Assembly (NCBI RefSeq): GCF_000455365.1
Contig: NZ_HG315684.1
Span: forward strand, 148,588-197,762
Length of the DNA: 49,175 nucleotides
DNA from: Halopiger djelfimassiliensis
GTDB taxonomy: Archaea > Halobacteriota > Halobacteria > Halobacteriales > Natrialbaceae
Direction: 5' to 3'
This document shows, piece by piece, positions 9,301 through 18,405 of this stretch. Each line of letters starts with the position of its first letter. Position 1 is the stretch's first letter. The translations under genes were made by a program, and so were the position numbers. Below the pieces are notes generated by a model. It did not search any database and was not told the DNA's origin. It saw nothing but the letters and a program-made list of their open reading frames with translations.

Positions 9301-9733
9301 GGCCACCGACGACGGCGGCTCCCTCATGTCCCGAGCGGAAAACAGCGGTTCCGAGCGGCGCATACGCCAGCAACGATGCACCGCAATGACCGACCTGATA
9401 CAGCCGGGCTAACGGACCCGGCCCCGGCGTATGAATCCATCGCGATCGGCGACCCCGTTCCCGGGGTTCGACCGGTCGGCCGCGTTTCGGTGGCCCTGTC
9501 GTGCTCCGACCTCGAGCGGTCGTGAATCGGCACCCGAACTCGGCGACGTCCGGCACGACTTAAACGACTTCGATATCCAACCCCCCGATTCTTGTAACCG
9601 CCTGTGAATGTCTTATTGAACGGACCGCTATGTATCGTCGCGTTTACCATCGATACGCCCTTCGACCGCCGTCGAGTCGTGCGCAACCGCTCGAGACGTG
9701 GCTGCCCCGGCGTCGTTCGCTCGGGGGCACCCG
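9301..9733 (+). other. Intergenic stretch with no recognised feature
   Basis: 433 bases between ctaA and the HTH-10 gene. I looked for tRNA, SRP RNA and RNase P motifs and for small Cys-rich or acidic ORFs and found none. An AT-richer patch at about 9555-9620 (TTAAACGACTTC, TCTTATTGAACGG) could carry a promoter for the downstream gene. Reading frames across it are Arg-rich and not protein-like. Confidence 0.5.
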
Positions 9734-10459
9734 ATGAGCGTCCTCGCGACGGTCGCAGTCCCAGCGACGGAGTTCCCGCTGGGATCGCTTTTCGATCTGG
9801 AGGGCGACCTGACGGTGTCCGTCGAAACGATGGTTCCCACGAGCGAAGCGGTGATCCCGTATCTCTGGGTGCCGACCGACGTCGCCGCTTCGGTGGTCGA
9901 CCGGCTGGCGGATACCCCATCCATCGCGGCCGCCTCGGTCATCGACGAGGTCGACGACAACACCCTCGTCAGAGTCGAGTGGGCGGGCCGGATCAACGGC
10001 GTTCTCGCGTCGATTCGGGAGAGCGATGCGATCCTCAGGGGGGCCGTCGGCACCGACGACCGGTGGACGTTCCGACTGCGGTTCCCCTCCTACGAGGCGC
10101 TCTCGTCGTTCTATACGGCGTGTACGTCCCGTGGCGTCTCGCTCGAACTCGTCCAGCTCCACGAGGCGGTCGATGGGGATGCCAACCGCCGGTTCGGACT
10201 GACACCGGCCCAGCGGGACCTCGTCGTCGCAGCCTACGAAGCGGGGTACTTCGACGTCCCGCGGAAGACGACGCTCGTCGAACTCGGCGACCGACTCGGC
10301 GTTTCCGACTCGGCCGTCTCACAGCGGCTGCGTCGCGGGCTGGCGACCCTGATCGACACCACGCTGATCGCCGATTCTCAGCCCGCCGAACCGGACGCCC
10401 CACGACTCGAGGCCGAAGCGGACGCCACGCTCGAAGCCGACGACGACACCGGCGCGTAA
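9734..10459 (+). CDS. HTH-10 (bacterio-opsin activator-like) transcriptional regulator
   Basis: 241 residues. The N-terminal 150 form the Bat-associated sensory/GAF-like half (starting SVLATVAVPATEFPLGSLFD). The C-terminal HTH-10 domain begins LTPAQRDLVVAAYEAGYFDVPRKTTL and continues ELGDRLGVSDSAVSQRLRRGL, the standard recognition helix. This family gives haloarchaeal gene regulators whose signals are mostly unknown. The tail (about 215-241) is Glu/Ala/Asp-rich and probably disordered. ATG at 9734 is chosen because the conserved domain starts at residue 2. Single gene. Confidence 0.88.
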   Translation: MSVLATVAVPATEFPLGSLFDLEGDLTVSVETMVPTSEAVIPYLWVPTDVAASVVDRLADTPSIAAASVIDEVDDNTLVRVEWAGRINGVLASIRESDAILRGAVGTDDRWTFRLRFPSYEALSSFYTACTSRGVSLELVQLHEAVDGDANRRFGLTPAQRDLVVAAYEAGYFDVPRKTTLVELGDRLGVSDSAVSQRLRRGLATLIDTTLIADSQPAEPDAPRLEAEADATLEADDDTGA

Positions 10460-10519
10460 CTCGACGCGCCCGTGTCAGGGATCGCGAGCGTTATAGGGTC
10501 CCGTCCCCTTCCCGTATCC

Positions 10520-11152
10520 GTGAAAAACGTCACCGAAAGGACGAGCAACCCGTTCGGGCTGCGACCGCCGTTCGACCGGACCGATCCCGACGAGCGAACG
10601 GCCGTCTTCGGGTACGGTGACGCCAACGCCGATTTCCACGTGATCGGGGACTTTCCCGGCGTTCACGGCGGGAAGAGAACCGGCGTGCCGTTCACCGAAA
10701 CCGAGGCCGGTCTCGCGGTGCAGGACGTCATCCGGGACGTCGGCTTCGCGACCGGACCGCGGGAGCGTCCCGACCTCGAGAACTGTTACGCGAGCTACGT
10801 CCACATGTGCTGTCTCCCCGACGGCCATCGGCCGACGGAGCGGGAGTACGACGATCTGGAACGGTTCTTCGACGCCGAACTCCGGGCGATCAACGCCCAC
10901 GTCCTCCTGCCGGTCGGGGACCGGGCTACCGACCACGTCCTCCGGGCGTACACCACCCAGCGTCGCCGGCTCGACCTCGAGATGGACGCCCTCCATGCCC
11001 GCGAGATCCGTGGTCGCGGCTTCATGGTCGTCCCGATCCGGAACCCGCCCGCCTGGGAAGGCAGTGATCGAGCGACGATCGTCGAGACGCTGACGGAGAT
11101 CCTCGGACGGGACTATCGGCAGACGAAAGGCGTCGCGACGCTGGTCGGGTAA
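10520..11152 (+). CDS. Uracil-DNA glycosylase superfamily protein
   Basis: 210 residues. VIGDFPGVHGGKRTGVPFTETEAG resembles the first UDG-fold motif (GxxPG...G.PF), and VVPIRNPPAW lies where the second conserved loop is expected. The protein contains Cys residues (NCYASY, MCCLPDG), but the four-Cys iron-sulfur pattern of family 4 UDGs is not clear. It is likely to recognise or excise a damaged base; the substrate is unknown. The GTG at 10520 is preferred to the longer open frame because the conserved part begins soon after. It lies 60 bases after the HTH-10 gene on the same strand. Confidence 0.7.
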   Translation: MKNVTERTSNPFGLRPPFDRTDPDERTAVFGYGDANADFHVIGDFPGVHGGKRTGVPFTETEAGLAVQDVIRDVGFATGPRERPDLENCYASYVHMCCLPDGHRPTEREYDDLERFFDAELRAINAHVLLPVGDRATDHVLRAYTTQRRRLDLEMDALHAREIRGRGFMVVPIRNPPAWEGSDRATIVETLTEILGRDYRQTKGVATLVG

Positions 11153-11180
11153 CGGGGACGAGACGGGTGTGTCCGGCCAG

Positions 11181-12560
11181 TTATCGGCCGAAGTGTTTCC
11201 TGATCGTCGCTCGCAGGGGAAGTCCAAAGGCCCCCGCGAGCGGGAGCACGACGAACGCGAGGAGATCGACCGGCAGCGTCGCGTGGCCGGCGACGGCCGC
11301 CCCGAACCCGCAGAGGGGAGCCAGAACGGGAAGGACGTACAGATACGACGGCTTCCAGCCGGGTCCGCGCCGCGTATGGTGGACGATCACGCCGAACAGG
11401 AACGGCATGAGCACCGCGCCGGCGAGCAACGGACCGCCGATCAGGGTCGTCGGTACCGACAGCGCGACTGCAAGCAGGATGGTCTCGTCGATCGAGATCG
11501 GCCTCCAGGTGTGTTCCCGCCGGGTGAGGCGAACGAGGACCACGAACAGGACCGCCGCTCCGACGACGCCGGCGAGTGCGGCGTACCAGCGACTCGGCGG
11601 CACCGGCGGCGCGAGCAACTCGACGCCCGCGACGAACTCGGTTGCGGTCTCGAACCCGTGTCGACCGTCCGTAAGCACCGATCGGAGCCCGTCGGGATCC
11701 GTCCCGGCGGCGGCCAGTTCGGTCCGAAACGCCGACAGGGCAGCGCCGTTCTCGAGCGCGAAGTGAGCGAGTCCGCCGACGTAGACGAGTACGGACAGCC
11801 AGATCAGCGGGAGCGCGAAGTTCTGGCGTCGCCACCAGCGCACGAGCGGATTGTCCGCCGCCCGTGCGAGCCACGAGGTGTCGGGCTCGCCTTGCTGTGT
11901 CGCGCCGGAGGCCGGATCCGCCTGTGACGCTTCGCGACCCGCCCCGGCGGCGTCACGGCTGTGCGTCGTTTCGGTCCCTCGACTGCCGGACGCCGTCGAG
12001 CCGGCGCGGTTGGCTGTCGTTCCGGTCGCCGACGCGCCGGCGGTGGCGTCAGCGGTCGATCCCGTCGTCCCCGACGCGGCTCCGTCACGGGTCGTCGATC
12101 CCGTTTGCGTTCGTGTCCCGGACCCGGCGGCCGACGAGCGTCCGCTCGAGGAGGCGGCCGTTCCGCCCGTCTTCGAGCGGGACCCGGTCGTCGATCCCGT
12201 CGACGCCGTACTCGCTCCCGCGGTTGCCGCTCCCGCTGTGGCCGCTCGCGTGTCCGACTCCGCGTCGGCGTCGGACGCGTCGTCATCGTCGTCGGCACTG
12301 GCCCAGACGTCGGGGGAGGGAATACCGCTGGTTCGTTTCGCGACGTAGTCTTCGTGACCGAGTCGGTCGTAGGCCTGACGCTCGACCGGATCGCTGAGAA
12401 TATCGTAGGCTTTCTTGACGGCGGTGAACTGCGCCCGCGCCCGGTCGTCGTCGTTCAGGTCGGGATGGTACACGCGGACCTTCTCACGGTAGGCCTCCTT
12501 GATCTCGTCCTGGGAGGCGTCGGGAGAAATCTCGAGAAGGTCGTAGAAGTCCTCTGTCAT
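11181..12560 (-). CDS. J-domain (DnaJ-like) membrane protein
   Basis: 459 residues. The first 66 form a J domain with the HPD tripeptide at 32-34 (VRVYHPDLND), which stimulates DnaK/Hsp70. Residues about 85-215 are a low-complexity Ala/Thr/Gly/Ser linker. The rest is a membrane domain with about seven hydrophobic helices (NFALPLIWLSVLVYVGGLAHF, VGAAVLFVVLVRL, ETILLAVALSVPTTLIGG and others). It lacks the Gly/Phe and Cys-rich zinc regions of true DnaJ, so it probably recruits Hsp70 to the membrane (inference). ATG at 12560 starts directly at the J domain. It converges on the UDG-like gene. Confidence 0.85.
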   Translation of the reverse strand: MTEDFYDLLEISPDASQDEIKEAYREKVRVYHPDLNDDDRARAQFTAVKKAYDILSDPVERQAYDRLGHEDYVAKRTSGIPSPDVWASADDDDDASDADAESDTRAATAGAATAGASTASTGSTTGSRSKTGGTAASSSGRSSAAGSGTRTQTGSTTRDGAASGTTGSTADATAGASATGTTANRAGSTASGSRGTETTHSRDAAGAGREASQADPASGATQQGEPDTSWLARAADNPLVRWWRRQNFALPLIWLSVLVYVGGLAHFALENGAALSAFRTELAAAGTDPDGLRSVLTDGRHGFETATEFVAGVELLAPPVPPSRWYAALAGVVGAAVLFVVLVRLTRREHTWRPISIDETILLAVALSVPTTLIGGPLLAGAVLMPFLFGVIVHHTRRGPGWKPSYLYVLPVLAPLCGFGAAVAGHATLPVDLLAFVVLPLAGAFGLPLRATIRKHFGR

Positions 12561-12652
12561 GGGAATCGGGGACGTGTAGTCTGGTCCGTGCATGGTGAAC
12601 GGACGGGTATCGTTTCAGTGTTCCGTTCGACCGGTATCGAACGCAACGACAG

Positions 12653-13939
12653 TCACGAAAAGTCAGTCAACGACGCCTGTCCCGTCGGGCCATCCGTGGA
12701 CGGCGGGTCCGATTCCGGCTCCGGGTCCCGATCGGCACCACTCCGATCCGTGGGTGTCTCCCCGACGGCGTCCCACCCGTCGAGGCTGGTCTGTTCGCCC
12801 GACGTAAACTCGAGATTCGCCACCCGAACGCCGAGCTTTCGGACGGGATCGGTCTCGAACTCCGAGAAGAGATCCCGGGCGATCCGATCGACGAGGTCGG
12901 GGTCGTCGACCGGACCCGGAAGCGATCGTTCGCGCGTGTTGACGTCGTACGGCGGCGTAACGGCCTTGACGCCGACGGTCCGGTACAGCGCCCCTTCCCG
13001 CCGGGTCCGATCGGCGACCGCCGCCGCGAGCGTCCCGAGTCGCTCGTATTTCGGCTCCGCAGCCGTCACCGGGTCGGCAAACGCCGACTCGCGCGAGAAA
13101 CTCTTGGGATCGCCTTTCGGTTCGACGGGGCGGTCGTCCTCGCCGCGGGCGCGATCGTACAGCTCTCGCCCGCGCTCGCCGAACCGCTCGACCAGCGGTT
13201 CGGGATCTGTCTCGGCGATGTCGCCGGCCGTCTCGAGGCCCATCTCGCGCAACTCGCGGGCGGTTACGGGACCGACGCCGTGGAGCAACTCGACGTCGAG
13301 CGGGGCGAGAAACGCCCGGAGTTCCTCGGGGCGGACGACGGTGAGGCCGTCCGGTTTGTCGAAGTCACTCGCGATCTTGGCCGCGCTCATCGTCGGCGCG
13401 GCGCCGACGCTTACCGTGACGCCGACCTCCCGGCGGATGCGGTCTTTGATGTGGCGTGCGAAGCCGTCGGCAACGTCCCAGGCGGTTCGTTCGGTGACGT
13501 CGAGGTACGCCTCGTCGATACTCACCTCGCGGACGACGTCGGCACAGTCGTGGAGAACGCCCCTGACCTCGGCCGCGACCGATTCGTAGTACTCCATGTC
13601 GACGGGGCGGTAGTACCCGGTCGATTCCCGCTCGAGATCGGGGTCGTGATCGTCCGCGTCGGCGTCGAGGGCCGCGCGTCTGGGAAGGTGCTCGAGGGCC
13701 GTCGAGATCGCCTGCGCGCTCTCGACGCCGAACTCGCGTGCCTCGTAGCTTGCAGTGGCAACCGCGCCGACGGTCTCGCCGGGTTCGTACCCCATTCCGA
13801 CGACGACGGGCTCACCGCGAAGGGCCGGCTCGCGCAGTCGCTCACAGGAGGCATAGAAACAGTCGGCGTCGACGTGACAGACGATCCGATCCGCCGCCGT
13901 TCGCTCGCCGACGCCCGGCAGCCGCGGTCCGTCGGACAT
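12653..13939 (-). CDS. dinB: DNA polymerase IV (Y family)
   Basis: 428 residues. Translesion polymerase with the palm motifs HVDADCFYASCE (D24, D26) and SIDEAYLDVT (D142, E143), a helix-hairpin-helix thumb (LLHGVGPVTARELREMGLET) and a little-finger domain to about 385. Residues about 91-106 are an acidic insertion in the palm. The C terminus ends QASLTDFS after a disordered acidic linker, a PIP-box-like tail for binding PCNA. ATG at 13939 is chosen because the palm motif starts at the usual distance; the longer open frame upstream is compositional. Confidence 0.95.
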   Translation of the reverse strand: MSDGPRLPGVGERTAADRIVCHVDADCFYASCERLREPALRGEPVVVGMGYEPGETVGAVATASYEAREFGVESAQAISTALEHLPRRAALDADADDHDPDLERESTGYYRPVDMEYYESVAAEVRGVLHDCADVVREVSIDEAYLDVTERTAWDVADGFARHIKDRIRREVGVTVSVGAAPTMSAAKIASDFDKPDGLTVVRPEELRAFLAPLDVELLHGVGPVTARELREMGLETAGDIAETDPEPLVERFGERGRELYDRARGEDDRPVEPKGDPKSFSRESAFADPVTAAEPKYERLGTLAAAVADRTRREGALYRTVGVKAVTPPYDVNTRERSLPGPVDDPDLVDRIARDLFSEFETDPVRKLGVRVANLEFTSGEQTSLDGWDAVGETPTDRSGADRDPEPESDPPSTDGPTGQASLTDFS

Positions 13940-14108
13940 TCGCCTAGCTGTCGGTTCGTCCGAACCGTTGTGAACGTTGCGACCGGTCGTGACTCGGCGA
14001 AACCGGCGACGGCTTCTCGCGCTCTCGCCGGCCCCGGAACGCAATCCGTTCCGAAATCCCGCCAGTAAACGAACAAGACTTATTAGCTGTTCGTTGTTTC
14101 CAGCACGT

Positions 14109-15476
14109 ATGGATCCGTTACGAGAGGGAAGCCGGTTGCGGCGCCGGACGTTTCTGATCGGCTCGAGCATCGCCGCCTCGTCGTTTGCGGGCTGTCTCGA
14201 TAACGACGAGGAGACGAACGAAACGAACGGCGGAAACAGTAACGGCGGCGACGGCGGTGGTGACGGAGACGACGGTGAATCCGACGACGGCGAGTCCGGC
14301 GACACGACGGCACCGGAGCCGGACTTTACCGTCGGACCGAGCGACGAGGCCGACTACGAGACGCTTCAGGAGGCGTACGATGCGCTTGCCTCCGGCGACG
14401 TGATCGGGCTCGAGCCGGGCGAGTATACCGTCCAACCGACCGTCGAATACGCCGACGACGTCAACGGCGAGGACCTTATCAAGACGTATACGTACGTCGG
14501 CGAATCCGCCGAGGAGACGACCATCGCACTCGAGATGCCGGAAGCCACGTCGTTTATCGTCAAGGGACCCCTCCGATTCCTGCCGGACGACGGCGCGCCG
14601 GGATTCTGGAACGTGACGCTTGACATCCCGGACGAACTCTCCTACGCTCGAGCCGAAGGCGACTGGAACTTCAACGACGACGACGCGGACGATCACGTGA
14701 TTGCGGCGAACTACTGTCGCATCAACGGTTCCTTGGGTGGACCGACGGACGCGTACGACAGTACGTTCAACGACGCACTCTCCCACAGAATGAGCGCACG
14801 GAACTGCCGGTTCCGCGGCGACGTCGGCGGCGGTCGGCTGGCCGCACGGGACTGTCAGTTCCAGGGACGGGTCACGAGTGCCAACGGCTACATGGTCGAT
14901 AGTACGATCGAGGGAACCGTCAACCTGAACCACATGACGGCGCTCCGCTGTGAGATGGAACAGGGGATGAACATCACCGGAGACGGGGCAGCCAAACACT
15001 GTGTCATCGAGTCCAAACCGGACGACCGACTCGCGATCGACATCAGAAGCGAGTACGAGGCAACCGTTTTCGGATGCGAGATCTACGGAACCGTCAGATC
15101 GAACCGGGACGGCTCCTACATCGATCGGTTCGAACGCAACACGTTCGACGTGCCGTCGGGAACCCGGTATATCATCGACGGTGCCCCGGCGACCGAAATC
15201 TTCCTGAACGCGTTCATCGGCGGCGACGTTCGGATTACCACGGACACTGGCGACCTCAATTCGTTCCCGTCGAACGAACTCACGCTGTACGATCCCGAAC
15301 GGGAACTGGGGAACTACTACGCCCAGTGGGAACAGGTTTCGACCGCCGACGAGGGGATCCTCGAGACGCGGACGCTGCCCGGTGACGACGGCGCGATGGA
15401 CAGGTATCCGCTGGCGAACCCGGATGTCGACGCGTACGCGGAAGCGGCGGCCGAAGAGGAGGAGGAAGACGACTAG
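14109..15476 (+). CDS. Secreted Tat lipoprotein with a beta-helix-like domain
   Basis: 455 residues. The N terminus has RRRTFLIGSS, a hydrophobic stretch, and the lipobox SFAGC (C29), so it is probably exported folded by Tat and lipid-anchored outside. An acidic Asn/Gly/Asp/Glu linker (30-75) follows. The rest begins YETLQEAYDALASGDVIGLEPGEYTV, the opening of right-handed beta-helix proteins, and has repeated short strands with Asn/Cys turns. The many Cys (about ten) in the repeats are unusual for a haloarchaeal secreted protein. No catalytic set is recognised. The promoter-like GACTTATTAGC lies about 25-30 bases before the ATG, fitting a leaderless mRNA. Confidence 0.75.
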   Translation: MDPLREGSRLRRRTFLIGSSIAASSFAGCLDNDEETNETNGGNSNGGDGGGDGDDGESDDGESGDTTAPEPDFTVGPSDEADYETLQEAYDALASGDVIGLEPGEYTVQPTVEYADDVNGEDLIKTYTYVGESAEETTIALEMPEATSFIVKGPLRFLPDDGAPGFWNVTLDIPDELSYARAEGDWNFNDDDADDHVIAANYCRINGSLGGPTDAYDSTFNDALSHRMSARNCRFRGDVGGGRLAARDCQFQGRVTSANGYMVDSTIEGTVNLNHMTALRCEMEQGMNITGDGAAKHCVIESKPDDRLAIDIRSEYEATVFGCEIYGTVRSNRDGSYIDRFERNTFDVPSGTRYIIDGAPATEIFLNAFIGGDVRITTDTGDLNSFPSNELTLYDPERELGNYYAQWEQVSTADEGILETRTLPGDDGAMDRYPLANPDVDAYAEAAAEEEEEDD

Positions 15477-15549
15477 GGTCCGTATCGGCCGCGTTCGAGG
15501 ACCAACCGCTCGTCGCGTCTCCGGAACCACCACTCCCTCTCGAGACCCG

Positions 15550-15879
15550 TTAGTTGTACTCCCGCCAGCGGTAGCCACACTCGGTGCACTTGAAAAATCG
15601 CGTCGGCGGTTCGTCGGCGGATGCCGTCTGTTTGATCGTGTACCACGCCTCTTCGGTGCCACACTCGTCACAGACGACGTCCGTCGCCTTGGGCTTGCCC
15701 TCGAAGTTCGCCTCGTCGCTCGACTCGATCACGTCGTCGTCGGTCTGGGACTCGGTCGTGACGAACTCGTCCTCGCGGTCGCGGTCGCGTTCGCTCGAGG
15801 CACCACACGTCTCGTTCGTACAGACCATGCGGTCGCCGTCGGCTTTCATCATCGAGCCGCAATCGTCGCAAAACTGCAT
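15550..15879 (-). CDS. tfs: Transcription factor S (TFIIS-like)
   Basis: 109 residues, the normal length. TFS stimulates transcript cleavage by stalled archaeal RNA polymerase. An N-terminal zinc ribbon (C4, C7, C20, C25) is joined by an acidic linker to the C-terminal ribbon CDECG...CTECGYRWREYN. The loop ASADEPPT carries the Asp-Glu pair that enters the polymerase active site, so it should be cleavage-competent. The ATG at 15879 is chosen over one nine codons upstream because TFS proteins begin MxFC. Confidence 0.95.
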   Translation of the reverse strand: MQFCDDCGSMMKADGDRMVCTNETCGASSERDRDREDEFVTTESQTDDDVIESSDEANFEGKPKATDVVCDECGTEEAWYTIKQTASADEPPTRFFKCTECGYRWREYN

Positions 15880-15952
15880 GCCAGCGTGTACGTCCTCGGA
15901 GCGCAAAAACGCTCCTGTCGAACCGGGTTCGGTTCCTTCGGCCGGATCGTCG

Positions 15953-17149
15953 TCAGTAGTTCCCGGGGTCGGGAGCGACGATGTCCGCGACCCGCTGTCG
16001 GTCGAACAGCCGTTCGCCCTCGGGAATCCCGGGATACGGCGATCCGTCTTCGTATCCGGGCCACTCGCCGAACCGATCGGGATAGAGCTGCTTTGCGGTC
16101 ATCTCGAGTTGGAAGTGGTTCGCCAGCGGCCCCTGGCCCCGTGCTCCCTGCGTGTACACTCGCCCGTTTTTCACCGCTGAGATCTCCCGTGTGACCGAGT
16201 TGCTTTCCAACCGTTCCCTGATGGCTTCGATGGCGTGAGTCTCGGACATCGGGCCGAGTACGAGCAGCACGTCCGGATCGGCTTCCAGCAGCATTTCGTA
16301 ATCTAGCTCGATGTTCTCGCTGTCTCCGTATCCGGCATCGGCGAGGGCATCGGTGGCCCCCAACGGACGGGTGTGGGCGGCGTAATATCCCGGATGATTC
16401 ATCTTGTACCCCCACATCCTGTCGTCGGAACTCGAGAACAGCACCATTGCCGCGGTCGGCCGTTCGCTCTTCGGCGGGAGGTTCTCGTCGATGATGGCTA
16501 ATACCGAACTGTGGACCGTTTTGAGCGCCTCGTACCGCTTTTCTTCCCGAAAAACCGCCGCGACGTTCTCGAAGATTTCCCAGAGCGTGTAATATTCGTA
16601 CTCGTCGGCCCACTCTGCGGGCGGCTGCTGGTGGATGGCGCTGAAGGTGTTCCCGAACCACGGTCCGACGGTCCGTTCGATCTCTTCGATGTCGTCGGCG
16701 TCCATTCCCTGAGCCGTGGCGACCTTGGCCGGATCGGCGAGATGGACGTCGCTATCCAGCTCGTACAGCTTCTCCTTCGCGGGAGGCCACGAGGAGTACA
16801 GTCCCTCCCAATCCACGGAGACGCCGTCGAGGTGATGCGTGAACTTGCGCCAGAGCGACTGATAGTACTCCGGCGCGTGCAACGCGTTGAGAGCGTCACC
16901 ACGCCCGAGCGCGAGCGCCATATCGGCGTGGTGGGGCAGTATCGTGAACACGTCCTCGGGCACCGAATCGAACTCGACTTCGCCTACCGGTGCCATCGTC
17001 ACCGAATACCTGTCGTCCGTCGACGTGTCCGACGGAGGCCCTGCACTTTCACTATCCAAACAGCCCGCGAGTACCCCTCCGCTGACGACCGTGACGCCGT
17101 GTTTGATCGCGACTCGTCGGGTCGATCCGTTGTACGTAGCGAGTGCCAC
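15953..17149 (-). CDS. Iron/siderophore-type ABC transporter substrate-binding lipoprotein
   Basis: 398 residues starting at GTG. RRVAIKHGVTVVSGGVLAGC gives an RR-type export signal and lipobox (C30). The mature part resembles the periplasmic binding family of Fe(III)-siderophore, heme and cobalamin importers: PEDVFTILPHHADMALALGRGDAL early and LLEADPDVLLVLGP in the second lobe. No permease or ATPase gene is adjacent, so it may serve a transporter elsewhere. The start is supported by the export signal and by the operator 5 bases upstream. The ligand is inferred to be an iron complex mainly from the operator. Confidence 0.8.
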   Translation of the reverse strand: MALATYNGSTRRVAIKHGVTVVSGGVLAGCLDSESAGPPSDTSTDDRYSVTMAPVGEVEFDSVPEDVFTILPHHADMALALGRGDALNALHAPEYYQSLWRKFTHHLDGVSVDWEGLYSSWPPAKEKLYELDSDVHLADPAKVATAQGMDADDIEEIERTVGPWFGNTFSAIHQQPPAEWADEYEYYTLWEIFENVAAVFREEKRYEALKTVHSSVLAIIDENLPPKSERPTAAMVLFSSSDDRMWGYKMNHPGYYAAHTRPLGATDALADAGYGDSENIELDYEMLLEADPDVLLVLGPMSETHAIEAIRERLESNSVTREISAVKNGRVYTQGARGQGPLANHFQLEMTAKQLYPDRFGEWPGYEDGSPYPGIPEGERLFDRQRVADIVAPDPGNY

Positions 17150-17153
17150 GTTT

Positions 17154-17169
17154 TTAGGTCAGCCTAAAT
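17154..17169 (-). promoter_or_regulatory. Palindromic iron-regulator-type operator
   Basis: TTTAGG-TCAG-CCTAAA is a perfect 6-bp inverted repeat with a 4-base spacer. It matches the TTAGGYNRNCCTAA type of DtxR-family metalloregulator sites known upstream of haloarchaeal iron-uptake genes. It sits 5 bases before the GTG of the binding-protein gene, where it would block transcription initiation of a leaderless mRNA. An AT-rich TATA candidate (CATTAATTTA) lies just beyond it. Confidence 0.7.
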
Positions 17170-17258
17170 TAATGAAAGCGTTTCGAAAATGCCCGTTCCC
17201 AGTCGTGGGTCGCCGTCGTTCGTCCGACCGGGGCGGAAACGCCGTCGAAGGGGGTGTT

Positions 17259-18245
17259 TCACTCCCGTTCGGGTGCGGTCCGAACGGTAGCGCCCGACGT
17301 CGCTGCTCCCGCGAGGACGACCGTTCCGTCGAGTCCGCGTTCTTCGAGGGCTATCTCGGCCGCGGCCGCGGCCTCGTCGGCGTGGTCGCGGTCCGTCACC
17401 CCGTAGACGACCGGTCCCCACGACGACTGGCCGACGCCCGAAAGGACCGGACAGTCCGCAAGCGACTCCACGAGCGCGCCGGCCGGCGGCCGAAAGACGC
17501 CCCCCTGCGCGTCGGCGTACCACGCGCCGTTCTTGCGTCCGATTGCGGCGATCGCGTCGCCGAAGGCCTCGAGTCGATCCTCGGCGACCGCCGGTAACAG
17601 GTTGCGCGTTACGATACCGGCGATCTCGTCCGCGATCGCGGGATCGGCCCGCTCGACGACTTCGCGCATGCTCTCGTCCTCGTTCTCGCCGCTCCGACCG
17701 GGGTCGGCGTCGGGAACGACGACGAGAAACCGCCACGAGTCGGGCAGTTCGTGGCGGGCGACCACCGGCGGAACCGTCCACTCGCCGGCGGCCGGCGGCT
17801 CGGTCGTGAACCGGGTCGTCGGATGCCCGGCGTCGACGACGAACCCGCCGCGTTCGAAGGTCGCGACGCCGACGCCGCTGCGACCGCCCCGTCCCATGTC
17901 GGGGGCGTACTCGCGAACGCGTGGCTCCCGACCGTGGGCTCGTGCGGTCGCCGCGAGTATCGCAAGCGCCAGTTGGGTCCCGCTGCCGAGGCCGACGTGT
18001 CTGGGCAGTCGCCGCTCGAGTCGAACCGCGACTCCGGGAACGTCGAGGACGTCGACGGCCCGCGTCGCGTACTCCCGGACCAGCGGATCGGCGGCGTCGA
18101 CCTCGGCCGCGGGTTCGGCGGTGACCGAAAGCCGTGGCTCCGTCAGGCCGACGCCGATCCCTCCGTACAGTCGTCTCCGTGCAAGCGAGAGGTTCTGGAA
18201 CCCGATGTGGAGTCGCGCACCCGCGGTGACGGTCGCCTTCGGCAT
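17259..18245 (-). CDS. Beta-ribofuranosylaminobenzene 5'-phosphate synthase-like protein (GHMP family)
   Basis: 328 residues. The GHMP-type glycine/serine loop PRHVGLGSGTQLALAILAA sits at about residues 83-101, and the N terminus (ARLHIGFQNLSLARRRLYGGIGVGL) fits the MptG/RFAP-synthase branch. That enzyme joins PRPP and p-hydroxy- or p-aminobenzoate in tetrahydromethanopterin-like cofactor synthesis. Haloarchaea mainly use folate, so the in vivo product is uncertain. GQSSWGPVVYGV near the C terminus is also typical of the branch. ATG at 18245 is the start with the conserved strand directly after it. Confidence 0.8.
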   Translation of the reverse strand: MPKATVTAGARLHIGFQNLSLARRRLYGGIGVGLTEPRLSVTAEPAAEVDAADPLVREYATRAVDVLDVPGVAVRLERRLPRHVGLGSGTQLALAILAATARAHGREPRVREYAPDMGRGGRSGVGVATFERGGFVVDAGHPTTRFTTEPPAAGEWTVPPVVARHELPDSWRFLVVVPDADPGRSGENEDESMREVVERADPAIADEIAGIVTRNLLPAVAEDRLEAFGDAIAAIGRKNGAWYADAQGGVFRPPAGALVESLADCPVLSGVGQSSWGPVVYGVTDRDHADEAAAAAEIALEERGLDGTVVLAGAATSGATVRTAPERE

Positions 18246-18405
18246 GTGCGTCACTCCCGTAGGCAGGCTCCGCGGAAGGGGGTTTCGACGCTGGCAACCA
18301 CTGACGGGAGTTCCGTCACGCGGCGACCGTCGGTTTCGAAGACTGGGCGTCGCTTCGTGATGACTCGTCGGCGGACGGAACAGCGAGAGAAAAGACGGGA
18401 GACCG

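Noticed and set aside
9301-9733. Possible structured RNA in the gap after ctaA
   Set aside because: A short GTTCGACC-like stretch resembles a tRNA T-loop, but no acceptor or anticodon stems pair, and SRP or RNase P core motifs are missing.
14118-15671. A 517-codon open frame antisense to the beta-helix lipoprotein
   Set aside because: Its composition is that of an antisense shadow; the forward protein has a clear export signal and repeats.
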